From Borrelia puertoricensis (GTDB taxonomy: Bacteria; Spirochaetota; Spirochaetia; Borreliales; Borreliaceae): a DNA stretch of 28,558 nucleotides. This document shows, one piece after another, positions 1 through 7,562 of the stretch (its first letter is position 1; every line of letters starts with the position of its first letter). The notes below the pieces were generated by a model. That model saw only the letters and a program-made list of their open reading frames with translations. It searched no databases and was not told where the DNA came from. The DNA lies in contig NZ_CP075384.1 in the NCBI RefSeq assembly GCF_023035875.1, positions 1 through 28,558 of the forward strand. The letters run 5' to 3'. The translations under genes and the position numbers were made by a program.

Positions 1-1098
1 ATGAGGAGCACAAAAAAGACTACCAACAAACACCAACACAAATTAATCGTTTTAGTATCTACACTAAATTACATGAACTTAAATCTTAATCAATACACTC
101 AAAGCAACATACTTTATTACTTTAATAATAATATGAAAAAAAATGACCAAAAACCTGTTAAACTTAAAACTCTACAAAGCTATCTCTATAAATTAGAAAA
201 AATATTAGGTGTCACAATTAATTATCACAAACACTTGGGTGTTAACATGGGTACTGAAGTTCATTACAAACTTAAATATCCTAAAAAAGAATGTCACCTT
301 ATAATCAATAAACACTTTAGAGATAAAAAAGAGGAGAGACATAAAAAACGTGTTAATGCTTATTTTAAAAAGACTTGCACTAAAAATAGCAGTGTAGAAA
401 AATGGGAGTGTATTAATAATACTTATAATAATAAAAAAGAAGATAAGAACAGAATAAAATCTATAGAAAAATTACAAGTAGAAAAGTACGCTAAGAAATG
501 CAATTTTAAATCAAATGCTTTTCTCTCTATTTTGAATTTAGAAGCGAACAAGGATTTTAAAATTCAATTATTGAAAGCTATTAAAATAGCTGAAGATATT
601 GGGTGTAAAAGAATAAATGATATTAAACCAAATAACAGTAAACTTGAAAGTAAACAAAAAGAATTGAGTAAGATACTAGATGAGATAAAAGCCACTTTAG
701 AGAATGAAGGGTATGACAGTAAACAATTAGAAACACAAATACAAAACGTATATGAACAATATAAAAATAAACCCCACTTTATCATAGAAAAAGATAAATA
801 CAGTGATTTAAAAAAGATAATAGTAAAACTTAAAAAAACAGTTGAATTTGCTAATAAAAATGCAAAAGAAAATGAAGGAAACATTAGAAATAACGTATTT
901 AGCATACTTCTTGAACAATTAAGACACAAAGTAGACGTATCGATTTTAGTACCAATATTAAAGAATTATTTAAGCAAACAGAACAAATTAGAATATAGCA
1001 AGATATTTAGTAACCATTACTATCATGAACTTTTAGAGTTAATGGAAGATAATAAAGATAATTTACAATTAGGGGAATTCAAAAAAATTACTAGTTAA
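1..1098 (+). CDS. PF57/62-family plasmid replication/maintenance protein
   Basis: This 365-residue protein is lysine- and asparagine-rich and mostly helical. It matches the Borrelia PF57/62 family by length, composition and position as first gene of the PF57-PF50-PF32-PF49 block. In cp32 plasmids this family is regarded as the replication-initiation candidate. The ATG at base 1 has no upstream sequence in the window as linearised, but the last bases (AGGAG at 28547-28551, then 7 nt) supply a well-placed ribosome binding site if the ends join. PF50 follows after 9 bp, so the block is one operon. I see no catalytic motif; the replication role is family knowledge, not visible in the sequence. 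Confidence 0.88.
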   Translation: MRSTKKTTNKHQHKLIVLVSTLNYMNLNLNQYTQSNILYYFNNNMKKNDQKPVKLKTLQSYLYKLEKILGVTINYHKHLGVNMGTEVHYKLKYPKKECHLIINKHFRDKKEERHKKRVNAYFKKTCTKNSSVEKWECINNTYNNKKEDKNRIKSIEKLQVEKYAKKCNFKSNAFLSILNLEANKDFKIQLLKAIKIAEDIGCKRINDIKPNNSKLESKQKELSKILDEIKATLENEGYDSKQLETQIQNVYEQYKNKPHFIIEKDKYSDLKKIIVKLKKTVEFANKNAKENEGNIRNNVFSILLEQLRHKVDVSILVPILKNYLSKQNKLEYSKIFSNHYYHELLELMEDNKDNLQLGEFKKITS

Positions 1099-1107
1099 GG
1101 ATTAGTT

Positions 1108-1668
1108 ATGGAGAGTGTGTTAGAACGCCTTAAAGAGAAAAAGTTAGAAATTAAGGATAAAAGAGACAAACCTATCTTTATCAAGATAGAAAATAAAAAT
1201 AATAAAACATTGTATCATACAAAGATTATGATGGATCTGTTTTCATTTGGCATTAATAAAAATCAGCAATACAAATTTTTTATTGCATTTAGAGGATTAT
1301 TTAATAGAGAAAAGATAGAATTTTTCAGTTTATTTGCTTTAAGAGATAATGATAAATTCTTAGGTATTTATTATGGTTATAGAAAACCAATAAAAAATGT
1401 AGTTAGAAGATATGAAGATAATGGGGTTATGAAGGCATCTACATTTTCAAAAGTTTATTACATAGAATTTAGATTTAAAAAAGGTAGTGTGTTTTGCTAT
1501 TTAAGAGGAATTTCTTACTTACTTAGAAAAGATAAAACAGATACAAAGTATTACAAATCTTTAATTGAAAAACTTACGAATTTGGAGCAACAAGTGTACG
1601 AATTTTACAATAAAAAGCCATCAGATGGAGGTCTTATAAACAAATGGATAGAAAAAAAGCAAGGGTGA
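1108..1668 (+). CDS. PF50-family (DUF226) plasmid maintenance protein
   Basis: The protein has 186 residues and belongs to the Borrelia PF50/DUF226 family, recognised by the N-terminal stretch IFIKIENKNNKTLYHTKIMM and the basic, aromatic-rich middle (YYGYRKPIKNVVRRYE). Members sit directly before parA on nearly every Borrelia plasmid and contribute to plasmid maintenance; their biochemical role is unknown. The gene starts 9 bp after PF57/62 and overlaps the start of parA by 25 bp, so all three are translationally linked. GGAGG near its own end probably serves parA. Function is inferred from family and position. Confidence 0.88.
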   Translation: MESVLERLKEKKLEIKDKRDKPIFIKIENKNNKTLYHTKIMMDLFSFGINKNQQYKFFIAFRGLFNREKIEFFSLFALRDNDKFLGIYYGYRKPIKNVVRRYEDNGVMKASTFSKVYYIEFRFKKGSVFCYLRGISYLLRKDKTDTKYYKSLIEKLTNLEQQVYEFYNKKPSDGGLINKWIEKKQG

Positions 1669-2408
1669 TAACAATTGCATCAATTAAAGGTGGTGTTGGA
1701 AAAAGTACAAGTGCTATCATACTTTCTAACCTACTAGCAGACAAGTGCAAGGTACTTTTAATTGATATGGACGATCAAGCAAGTATTACAAGTTATTATT
1801 CTGATGAACTAGAAAATAAAAATATTGAGGTTTTTAAAATAAATATAGGAGAGGTTATAAAGAATAATTTAGATATTAGTAAAACTATTGTTAATATTGG
1901 TAATAATTTGGATCTAATACCTAGTTGTGTAAATGTAGATGATTTAAACACAGATTTTTATTGTGAAAATCGTCATTTTTTTATTGAAGGGATGTTAAAG
2001 AATAAGCTGAGTTCTGTAATAACTGATTATAGTTACATAATAATTGATACGAATCCCAAAAGAAATTTTACATTAAAGGCATCTCTGATAAGTAGTGATT
2101 ATGTAATATCTCCTATGACAGCTGAAAAATGGTCTGTCGAAGCATTCGAGGTTTTGAGAGAATTTGTAAAAGAAGTAGCAGGTATACCTGTTCTTATAAT
2201 TATAACTAGATTTAAAAAAAATATTACACACAAAACTTTATTGAATATTGTAAAGTCTCAAGATGAATTTTTAGGAGTCATAAGTGAAAGAGAAGATTTA
2301 AATAAGAGGATAGGATGTAATGAGAAATTTGATTTTACAAAAGATTATATTACTGAATATGTTGAAGTATTAGATTTGTTTTTATCTAAAACACAGTTAT
2401 TGATTTAG
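1644..2408 (+). CDS. parA: ParA-family partition ATPase (PF32)
   Basis: This 254-residue protein is a ParA/Soj-type ATPase that segregates the plasmid; in Borrelia the PF32 subtype tracks plasmid compatibility. The deviant Walker A motif KGGVGKST lies at residues 15-22, the A' motif LLIDMDDQ at 38-45 and the Walker B strand YIIIDTNP at about 131-138. The start MDRKK is the usual one in this family. It overlaps PF50 by 25 bp, with GGAGG about 12 nt upstream. A 32-bp perfect palindrome follows 4 bp after the stop. Family assignment is secure; the compatibility type cannot be called without alignment. Confidence 0.97.
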   Translation: MDRKKARVITIASIKGGVGKSTSAIILSNLLADKCKVLLIDMDDQASITSYYSDELENKNIEVFKINIGEVIKNNLDISKTIVNIGNNLDLIPSCVNVDDLNTDFYCENRHFFIEGMLKNKLSSVITDYSYIIIDTNPKRNFTLKASLISSDYVISPMTAEKWSVEAFEVLREFVKEVAGIPVLIIITRFKKNITHKTLLNIVKSQDEFLGVISEREDLNKRIGCNEKFDFTKDYITEYVEVLDLFLSKTQLLI

Positions 2409-2412
2409 CAAG

Positions 2413-2444
2413 GAAAGATTGTCCGATGCATCGGACAATCTTTC
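2413..2444. repeat. 32-bp perfect palindrome between parA and PF49
   Basis: Every base from 2413 to 2444 pairs with its mirror (16-bp arms, no loop, centre TG|CA at 2428/2429; arm begins GAAAGATTGTCCGATG). It is locally GC-richer than its surroundings. It begins 4 bp after the parA stop and lies 53 bp before the PF49 start. It could be the plasmid partition site (parS-like) bound by a partner of ParA, or a transcription terminator. No T-run follows on the plus strand, and the dyad has no loop, which favours a protein-binding site or cruciform. Confidence 0.8.
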
Positions 2445-2497
2445 TAAGATATAAATTATTTATATTTATAAATTAATAGGTTAAAAGGAGATGTGTT

Positions 2498-3067
2498 ATG
2501 AGCAAAAAAGTGGTTGAGTTAAAAATCAAAAACAGGATGCCCCAAAAGGATCTGAATTATATCCTTGATACAAATAGTCAAAATAAAAGAAAAGAAGAGT
2601 TTGATAATTTAGTAATCCGATTACAGAATAATATTAAAACAGAAATATATAATAGTATTGACACTATGAAAATCTTAAAAAAAATTAATGAAAATAAACT
2701 TTATATAGAAGGTGGCTTTAGTTCTTTTAGGGATTTCTTGTCTGCATTTAGACTTGCAAAATCCCAAGCTTATCAATATATAAAATTAGCAATAGCCCTT
2801 GAATCAGGTTCTATAGAGGAGGAATTTATAACTGTTAATGGAATACAGGCTTCTATAAGATATATACAAACTAAAGAAAGTACATCAATAAAGAAATCAA
2901 GAGTAAATCCAATCAAGCCATTAAGATTTCAGCTTAAGAATCAAGAAAGTTATGATTTTTATAAGAAAAATGCTAAGTTTACAAGTTTCTTAATGGATGA
3001 ACTTTTTAAAGACAAGAAGGATTTACTAGAAGAGTTTATGAAGAAATTTAAAAGTTTAAAAGGTTAG
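2498..3067 (+). CDS. PF49-family partition-associated protein
   Basis: This 189-residue basic protein belongs to the Borrelia PF49 family, often labelled a chromosome replication/partitioning protein. The middle (SFRDFLSAFRLAKSQAYQYI, about residues 74-93) looks like a helix-turn-helix, so it may bind DNA and play the ParB-like part beside ParA. AAAGGAG lies 7 nt before the ATG. It is separated from parA by the palindrome, and its gene is followed 15 bp later by bdr. Nearby possible binding site: 2413-2444. The DNA-binding role is inference. Confidence 0.85.
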   Translation: MSKKVVELKIKNRMPQKDLNYILDTNSQNKRKEEFDNLVIRLQNNIKTEIYNSIDTMKILKKINENKLYIEGGFSSFRDFLSAFRLAKSQAYQYIKLAIALESGSIEEEFITVNGIQASIRYIQTKESTSIKKSRVNPIKPLRFQLKNQESYDFYKKNAKFTSFLMDELFKDKKDLLEEFMKKFKSLKG

Positions 3068-3082
3068 CTATAAGGAGTACTC

Positions 3083-3490
3083 ATGAATAATTTAGCATAT
3101 AAGATGTATAGAACAGAAGATTTAAGGAAGGAGTTTTTAAATAAGGGGTTTACTGAAAAAGCTGTGGATTTCATTTTACTTCATAATGATAATTCTAATT
3201 TTGAAGTTTTAAGAGAAAAGATGAATTCATTAGAACAACAGATCATTAATGTAGAGAAGAATTTACAAAATGATATAACCAATTTAGATATTAAAAATGT
3301 AGATAAGGATTTCCTTAAAGAAGTCCAAAATAATAATGCAGTAATATTGGAAAAGCTTGATATGTCAAATAAAGTTTTGTTAGAAAAACTTAATGTAAGA
3401 AATAGAATGTTAATTATTATTATGGCAGTAGAACTACCAATAGTTATATCTATTGTTATGTCTTTAATAAGTGAATTCTTTATAGGATGA
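3083..3490 (+). CDS. bdr: Short Bdr-family inner-membrane protein
   Basis: This 135-residue protein has the Bdr layout: a conserved N-terminal helix region (EFLNKGFTEKAVDFIL), a coiled-coil middle, and one C-terminal transmembrane helix (about residues 109-132, IIIMAVELPIVISIVMSLI). Bdr proteins are Borrelia inner-membrane proteins of unknown function, usually carrying many KIDTKF-like repeats. Here the repeat region is almost absent, with only loosely related units such as LEKLDMSNKVLLEKLNV. AAGGAG lies 5 nt before the ATG. It is the last gene of the partition operon, and a strong hairpin follows at 3600-3650. Confidence 0.85.
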   Translation: MNNLAYKMYRTEDLRKEFLNKGFTEKAVDFILLHNDNSNFEVLREKMNSLEQQIINVEKNLQNDITNLDIKNVDKDFLKEVQNNNAVILEKLDMSNKVLLEKLNVRNRMLIIIMAVELPIVISIVMSLISEFFIG

Positions 3491-3599
3491 AAAATTTATT
3501 ATACATAAGTATTGATTTTATTTTAGATTTGTTGTATGCTACCTATTGTCAGTAGTGCTATCATTTTAGGACTACCTATAATGTTCGGCATTAATAGCC

Positions 3600-3650
3600 T
3601 TTAGAGCTTAATTAAACATTCTATTTAAGAGTTCTTAATTAAGCTCTAAA
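3600..3650 (+). terminator. Rho-independent terminator after the partition operon
   Basis: A perfect 16-bp stem (arm 3600-3615 TTTAGAGCTTAATTAA, mirror arm 3635-3650) with a 19-nt loop is followed directly by a T-rich tract from 3651. It lies 110 bp after the short bdr stop and before the ERF promoter, so it should end the PF57-bdr transcript. Confidence 0.75.
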
Positions 3651-3673
3651 TTTTTATTTTTTTGTTAATGGTA

Positions 3674-3702
3674 TTGAAAATTTTTAGTTTTTGCTATATA
3701 TT
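3674..3702 (+). promoter_or_regulatory. Sigma-70-type promoter of the ERF gene
   Basis: TTGAAA at 3674-3679 and TATATT at 3697-3702 are separated by 17 bp. Transcription would start near 3709, about 25 nt before the ATG at 3735, at the beginning of the shared leader sequence (3710-3732). Confidence 0.55.
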
Positions 3703-3709
3703 TGGTTTT

Positions 3710-3732
3710 AGTAATACATTATAGGAGTTTAA
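3710..3732 (+). repeat. Leader repeat, copy 1 (before ERF)
   Basis: This 23-bp stretch, which includes the AGGAG ribosome binding site at 3723-3727, is identical to 28534-28556 before the PF57/62 gene. Its last 20 bp (AATACATTATAGGAGTTTAA) also occur in the minus strand at 28400-28381 before DUF244. It would form most of the 5' untranslated region. Confidence 0.85.
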
Positions 3733-3734
3733 AT

Positions 3735-4763
3735 ATGACAAAAACTAGAATGCGCAGAGCAGTTAAGAAACTGGGTAAACAAAAGATAAAAGTAACAGAT
3801 ATAAGAGTAAATAATCAAGCTTTAGTAACTGATGAGAATCAAGCAAGGGTAAACTTTCTAAAATCTCTATACACTCTACGTATGAATTTAAGTGGTGTTG
3901 CTAAGAATCTTAATGGATATGGGTATAAATATCAAAATTTCAATGAGATAATCAGAGAGATAAAGAATGTTATAAAGAGTAACAATTTAGATATTGATTT
4001 CCTGCAATGTCCAACATTTAAAGTTGTGGGAAATAATACAATTAATGTTATTACAACAACATTTTACAGTCCAAGTAGTGGATACTGTGAGTCATTTGAT
4101 ACGCCTATTTACACAGAAGAATTTTCTTCTCTAGGGGCAAAGAATCAAAATACTTTATCGCAACTTGTAGGTTCATGCATAACATATCATAAAAGATATG
4201 CTCTTGTAGGATACCTATCAATAGAGAGTGAAGTTGACACTGATGCTAGTTCATCATTACCCGAGCTAGAAAATAATAGAGAGAGAGTTAAAGCTTTTGT
4301 CAAAAACAATAATGGGAATACACAAGTAAATATATCAGGAAATAATGTAGAGGATAAAAACACTGTTCATACTGACCAATCTAAGTCTAAGATCAATGTA
4401 GAGACAAATAAATTTAAGTATTATAGAAATCTACTCATAGCAGCACGTAACATGCATAAATTTGTTCTTAATAAACCATTTAACAGTTTAGAAGAGATAA
4501 ATTCATATCTTAAATCTATTCAGGTTGGAGATGATTCGAGTATACTTGAATACTTTAATAAAAATAAAACATTAAAGAGTATACAGTATTGGTGTAATTT
4601 GATAAAAGAGTATTTTAGTAAGAGTAGTAGAGACCCAGAAAAGATAGAAAAGTTTGATGTATTTTTAGCTTTTGATTTAGATAAGCTTGGTAATAGTCCA
4701 CTGAAATTATTTGGGCATTTATCTACTGATAAGGAATTTGATTGTTTATTTAGATCTGCATAA
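3735..4763 (+). CDS. ERF-family single-strand annealing recombinase
   Basis: The 342-residue product anneals complementary single strands in phage recombination. The ERF core is visible at about residues 40-170: NLNGYGYKYQNFNEI, then QLVGSCITYHKRYALVGYLS and the acidic end SEVDTDA, which match the GYGYKY, GSAITYxxRYAL and E-DTDG blocks of the family. The C-terminal half is variable. The longest reading frame begins at 3702, but the ATG at 3735 has AGGAG 7 nt upstream and lies just after the promoter, so it is the start. Its natural partners, a DUF244 exonuclease and SSB, are in the minus-strand operon near 26400-28400. Confidence 0.9.
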   Translation: MTKTRMRRAVKKLGKQKIKVTDIRVNNQALVTDENQARVNFLKSLYTLRMNLSGVAKNLNGYGYKYQNFNEIIREIKNVIKSNNLDIDFLQCPTFKVVGNNTINVITTTFYSPSSGYCESFDTPIYTEEFSSLGAKNQNTLSQLVGSCITYHKRYALVGYLSIESEVDTDASSSLPELENNRERVKAFVKNNNGNTQVNISGNNVEDKNTVHTDQSKSKINVETNKFKYYRNLLIAARNMHKFVLNKPFNSLEEINSYLKSIQVGDDSSILEYFNKNKTLKSIQYWCNLIKEYFSKSSRDPEKIEKFDVFLAFDLDKLGNSPLKLFGHLSTDKEFDCLFRSA

Positions 4764-4766
4764 AAG

Positions 4767-4788
4767 GTAAGCCCCAATAGGGGCTTAC
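4767..4788. terminator. Bidirectional terminator between ERF and the late operon
   Basis: GTAAGCCCC (4767-4775), loop AATA, and GGGGCTTAC (4780-4788) form a perfect 9-bp GC-rich stem only 3 bp after the ERF stop and 9 bp before the stop of the convergent lipoprotein gene. The flanks are AT-rich on both sides, so it can serve both strands. Confidence 0.8.
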
Positions 4789-4797
4789 TCATTAAAA

Positions 4798-5157
4798 TTA
4801 TTTTAATTTCGTATATCTTTTATATACATCTTCAGCAATAGGTTTTGTTTGAGAGATATATTCTTGCAGTAGGGAGATATTAAAGTTTAATGCTTTGATT
4901 GTATGTTCTGATTTTAATTTGCTTGCATCAAAAAAAGTAAATTTGGGAAAATCTTCATTCTTTACCTTTTTCTTAGCATCAACTAAAAATCCTTGTAAAT
5001 AAAGTACGTATTTTGAGAGTTCAGATTCGTATTTACTTATTGATTCTAAATTAGAATCATCTGGCATAGTTGGTTCTTTAGTTAAGGAAGCAATGGTTGT
5101 GCAATTCATAATTAGAGTAATAGCACAAATGAAAACAACTTTAAATAGTCTATTCAT
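4798..5157 (-). CDS. Lysis-cassette lipoprotein, possible outer spanin-like protein
   Basis: The 119-residue product starts at the ATG at 5157 (MNRLFKVVF), with GAGGA 8-9 nt upstream; a longer frame to 5196 lacks such a site. A hydrophobic signal peptide ends at LIMNC, giving a probable lipidated Cys19 by the relaxed Borrelia lipobox. The mature part is helical and charged, with no recognised domain. Its start overlaps the preceding gene's end by 8 bp, and it is the last gene of the late transcript behind BlyA, BlyB and an unknown. cp32 plasmids have a related gene in this position. An outer-membrane disrupting (o-spanin-like) role is inference from position only. Confidence 0.75.
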   Translation of the reverse strand: MNRLFKVVFICAITLIMNCTTIASLTKEPTMPDDSNLESISKYESELSKYVLYLQGFLVDAKKKVKNEDFPKFTFFDASKLKSEHTIKALNFNISLLQEYISQTKPIAEDVYKRYTKLK

Positions 5158-5503
5158 TATTTCTGTCCTCTTCTTTAAGCTTATTAATATAAGCATGCAT
5201 AAGCTTATTTCTCTTTAAACGTAGTGAAGCAATGCGTTTTGTATTCTCTTTACTTAAATGTTCATTAGAGCTATCTATTATCTCTAAATTAATTCTTAAG
5301 ATGTCATCAAATTGTGATAGTATTTTCGTGCTTTCAGCTTGTTCCCTTTTAATTAAATTATCCCTGTACATAGAATAAAAGTAATTTACTACTCTGCTAA
5401 AGATATTAATGTATTTTTGTGTGTTGGTATTTGAGTCTTGCTTTAGCAGTTCTGTAAATTTGTTTAGTATATCTATACTTAATTTTGCAGTAGTTAAATT
5501 CAA
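5150..5503 (-). CDS. Hypothetical cp32-type protein between BlyB and the lipoprotein
   Basis: This 117-residue, highly charged helical protein has no signal peptide or membrane segment and no motif I recognise. It starts with TTG at 5503 (MNLTTAKLSIDILNKF), chosen because AAGGAG lies 7 nt upstream. The start follows the blyB stop by 1 bp, and its end overlaps the lipoprotein start, so it is part of the lysis-type cassette. The C-terminal RLKRNKLMHAYINKLKEED region is strongly basic and helical. cp32 plasmids carry a comparable gene here; function unknown. Confidence 0.75.
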   Translation of the reverse strand: MNLTTAKLSIDILNKFTELLKQDSNTNTQKYINIFSRVVNYFYSMYRDNLIKREQAESTKILSQFDDILRINLEIIDSSNEHLSKENTKRIASLRLKRNKLMHAYINKLKEEDRNNE

Positions 5504-5504
5504 T

Positions 5505-5831
5505 TTATAACTCCTTTGAATATGATTCTTTTATTCCTTCCCATTTTGGCAATCTCATGTTTTCAGGATTATTATTAACCTTTTCTATAAATTCTTGTAT
5601 TTTGTTATTAATAGGAGTTAATGCTTCTTGGATTTGGGGAGTTAATGCATTCTCTAATCTTTCCATGTTTTTAGTGAAAATAATTCTGTATTCTGTGTAA
5701 ACTTCATTAAGTAGCATAAATATTTTATGAGCATTCACGTTAAAAGAGCCATCTTCAAAATTAGACAGTGTACTAAATAATGTTTCTATTGCATTTAAAG
5801 CAGTATTTAATGAACTAATGTCAAGTGTCAT
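5505..5831 (-). CDS. blyB: BlyB-like holin accessory protein
   Basis: This 108-residue soluble helical protein directly follows blyA (3 bp between them) and matches BlyB in size and place. In cp32, BlyB is needed for, or stabilises, the haemolytic holin activity of BlyA. AAGG lies about 9 nt before the ATG (MTLDISSLNTALNAIETLFS). No membrane segment is visible. Assignment rests on the neighbour and length more than on motifs. Confidence 0.8.
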   Translation of the reverse strand: MTLDISSLNTALNAIETLFSTLSNFEDGSFNVNAHKIFMLLNEVYTEYRIIFTKNMERLENALTPQIQEALTPINNKIQEFIEKVNNNPENMRLPKWEGIKESYSKEL

Positions 5832-5834
5832 TGA

Positions 5835-6020
5835 TTAATCCTTTCCTTTATGTTTTCTTTTAAATTTAGTTGCTAATAAACTTATGATATCTTTAATTAC
5901 CGGTTTAAAGATAAGTCCTATACCTAAAATAAAAGTGGCAATGACAATTAATTTAATTTCATTGATATTAATTAAAAGTTCTGATATTTCAGACAATTTA
6001 GTTAAAGTGAAATGATCCAT
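5835..6020 (-). CDS. blyA: BlyA-like holin
   Basis: This 61-residue protein has one hydrophobic helix (about residues 22-50, IKLIVIATFILGIGLIFKPV) and a strongly basic tail (KFKRKHKGKD), the build of the BlyA holin of cp32 prophages, which is a little longer. BlyA forms inner-membrane lesions and lyses E. coli when expressed. The 90 bp upstream separate it from the DUF685 gene and contain weak promoter-like AT stretches. The start has AAGGT very close and GAGG about 11 nt upstream; the exact start is less sure than the identity. Confidence 0.88.
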   Translation of the reverse strand: MDHFTLTKLSEISELLININEIKLIVIATFILGIGLIFKPVIKDIISLLATKFKRKHKGKD

Positions 6021-6110
6021 TAACCTTGTAACCTCACATAAAAAAGATAAATAAAGTATATTACAAAAAGTACCAAAAACTAATATTTTTTTATATTTTG
6101 TAAAGTAAAA

Positions 6111-6938
6111 TTACAGTTTTACTAAAGAGGGGACTGTACCACCTGTATATGAACGTTTTTGCATATACCACCCTCTAAATAGAGGAGAATAATCATTTAA
6201 TCTTAGATTTTTTCCTATTCTCTCATATACAATTGATCTACTTGATTCATCAGTGTATTGAAGATATACTCTTTTTGTAACATCATGATAACTATTGATT
6301 TCAATATCAACATAAACATCTAGATAAATGGGTTTACCATCTTCAAATTTATAAAAAACAAGTGTAACATCTTGACTTGATGTGTTTTGTGTCATATTAA
6401 GTTTATAAGCCCTATCTCTAAGAGAAGATTCATAAATGCGCGTACTTGTAGTTGATGTTCTTGATGAGCTAAAACTTGAAGGAATGCCACATAAATATTC
6501 AGGTATTGTAGTTTTTTGTAATGAATTATAAGTTGATATAGTAACAAATTTGTCTGAACTAGAGAAATGCGAATAAGAACTCATATTACTTGTAAGCTCA
6601 CTTCTGATATAGCTAGATAAATTACTCTTATAACTTGAGTCATTATTCATAAGTTTGCTTAGTAGTTTAGAGTAAAGTTTATCTGTAAATTCACTATTCT
6701 CAGCAAGTTCTGTTGCAATAGTGTCTTTAATTACTTCCTTAAAGTAAGATAGTCCTTCTCCTTTAAACGTTTTATCTTTAGTCTTTTGAAGGAAGTTTTC
6801 ATAAGTAATTGCATTACAACTTGCAACACCATCATCTAATAAAAGTAAATCACTATTTTTTATATCATTTACCCTATTTAAATCTTTAATTTGTATAAAT
6901 TCATTCTCGTCCATTAAAAGTCTCTCATCTGTTGACAA
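6111..6938 (-). CDS. DUF685 tail/fibre-like structural protein
   Basis: This 275-residue protein belongs to the Borrelia DUF685 family, recognised from its N terminus (QIKDLNRVNDIKNSDLLLLD) and its position as last tail gene. It is rich in Ser and Tyr, and the C-terminal part alternates like beta strands (VTLVFYKFEDGKPIYLDVYV). It has no signal peptide. Sitting after baseplate protein DUF735 and before the holin, it occupies the usual place of a tail fibre or tip protein. The TTG start at 6938 is chosen because GGAGG lies 6 nt upstream, right after the DUF735 stop. Receptor-binding function is inference. Confidence 0.82.
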   Translation of the reverse strand: MSTDERLLMDENEFIQIKDLNRVNDIKNSDLLLLDDGVASCNAITYENFLQKTKDKTFKGEGLSYFKEVIKDTIATELAENSEFTDKLYSKLLSKLMNNDSSYKSNLSSYIRSELTSNMSSYSHFSSSDKFVTISTYNSLQKTTIPEYLCGIPSSFSSSRTSTTSTRIYESSLRDRAYKLNMTQNTSSQDVTLVFYKFEDGKPIYLDVYVDIEINSYHDVTKRVYLQYTDESSRSIVYERIGKNLRLNDYSPLFRGWYMQKRSYTGGTVPSLVKL

Positions 6939-6950
6939 ATGATACCTCCA

Positions 6951-7553
6951 TTAGTTAAAAGAAACAACTTCTATATTTTGATTGTCAATAATTTTAAGTT
7001 TTCTTCCTATAGGAATCATGCCTTTAATAAAAGCATAAATTGAATGAGAATATCCTTTAGGAATGAAATTGAATGCTAGTATTTTATATTTATCTTCATA
7101 TCCTTGTTTTGATTGACGTAAGCGTATACGTTTGGGTTTTACTCCAACAGCAGTACTAGGAGTAATATATGATATGAAATTAGTTTTTATACTTCCAAGT
7201 AATTTAATACTAATAACCCCAGCTTCTGGTGTTGTAATTTCAATATCAACATTAAGAAAAGCTTTAAATAATCTAATAAATGACTCATCAGTACCAATAT
7301 GTCTTAAGGCAAAAATGACGCTGTCAATATTGCTTGCAAGCTCTTTTAATGGGCGACTTTTATAGTGAAAAGTTTTAAATACGTTTGATAACCAGACAGC
7401 AATAAAATGAGAAGATAGATAGTTACTAGCAATAATACCAGAGAAATTAGAATTTAGAGTTTTTATCTCTTCAAGTATTTTATTTGCATAATCTAATTCT
7501 GAACGTATAAATTTTTCTATTTGTGTTTTATGAAGAAAACCTGGTATGCTCAA
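6951..7553 (-). CDS. DUF735 baseplate protein (gpI-like)
   Basis: This 200-residue protein is of the DUF735 family and follows the gpJ-like DUF276 gene, as tail protein I follows J in P2- and Mu-like phages. The middle block LASNIDSVIFALRHIGTDES followed by FIRLFKAFLNVDIEITTPEA resembles the tail-protein-I pattern of a short helical region then a beta strand. It starts with TTG at 7553 (MSIPGFLHKTQ), with AAGGAG 6 nt upstream overlapping the previous stop. The C terminus carries a beta-rich IPKGYSHSIYAFI stretch. Baseplate wedge role is inferred from order. Confidence 0.8.
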   Translation of the reverse strand: MSIPGFLHKTQIEKFIRSELDYANKILEEIKTLNSNFSGIIASNYLSSHFIAVWLSNVFKTFHYKSRPLKELASNIDSVIFALRHIGTDESFIRLFKAFLNVDIEITTPEAGVISIKLLGSIKTNFISYITPSTAVGVKPKRIRLRQSKQGYEDKYKILAFNFIPKGYSHSIYAFIKGMIPIGRKLKIIDNQNIEVVSFN

Positions 7554-7562
7554 TATATCTCC

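Noticed and set aside
564..929. 121-codon minus-strand frame, hydrophobic
   Set aside because: Shadow of the PF57/62 coding sequence, without a start site or neighbours on that strand.
4520..4792. Minus-strand frame within the end of ERF
   Set aside because: It begins within the terminator hairpin and overlaps ERF; composition is that of a shadow.
6021..6110. Promoter before blyA
   Set aside because: TATACT-like boxes occur, but none has a convincing -35 at proper spacing; AT-richness makes such matches common.
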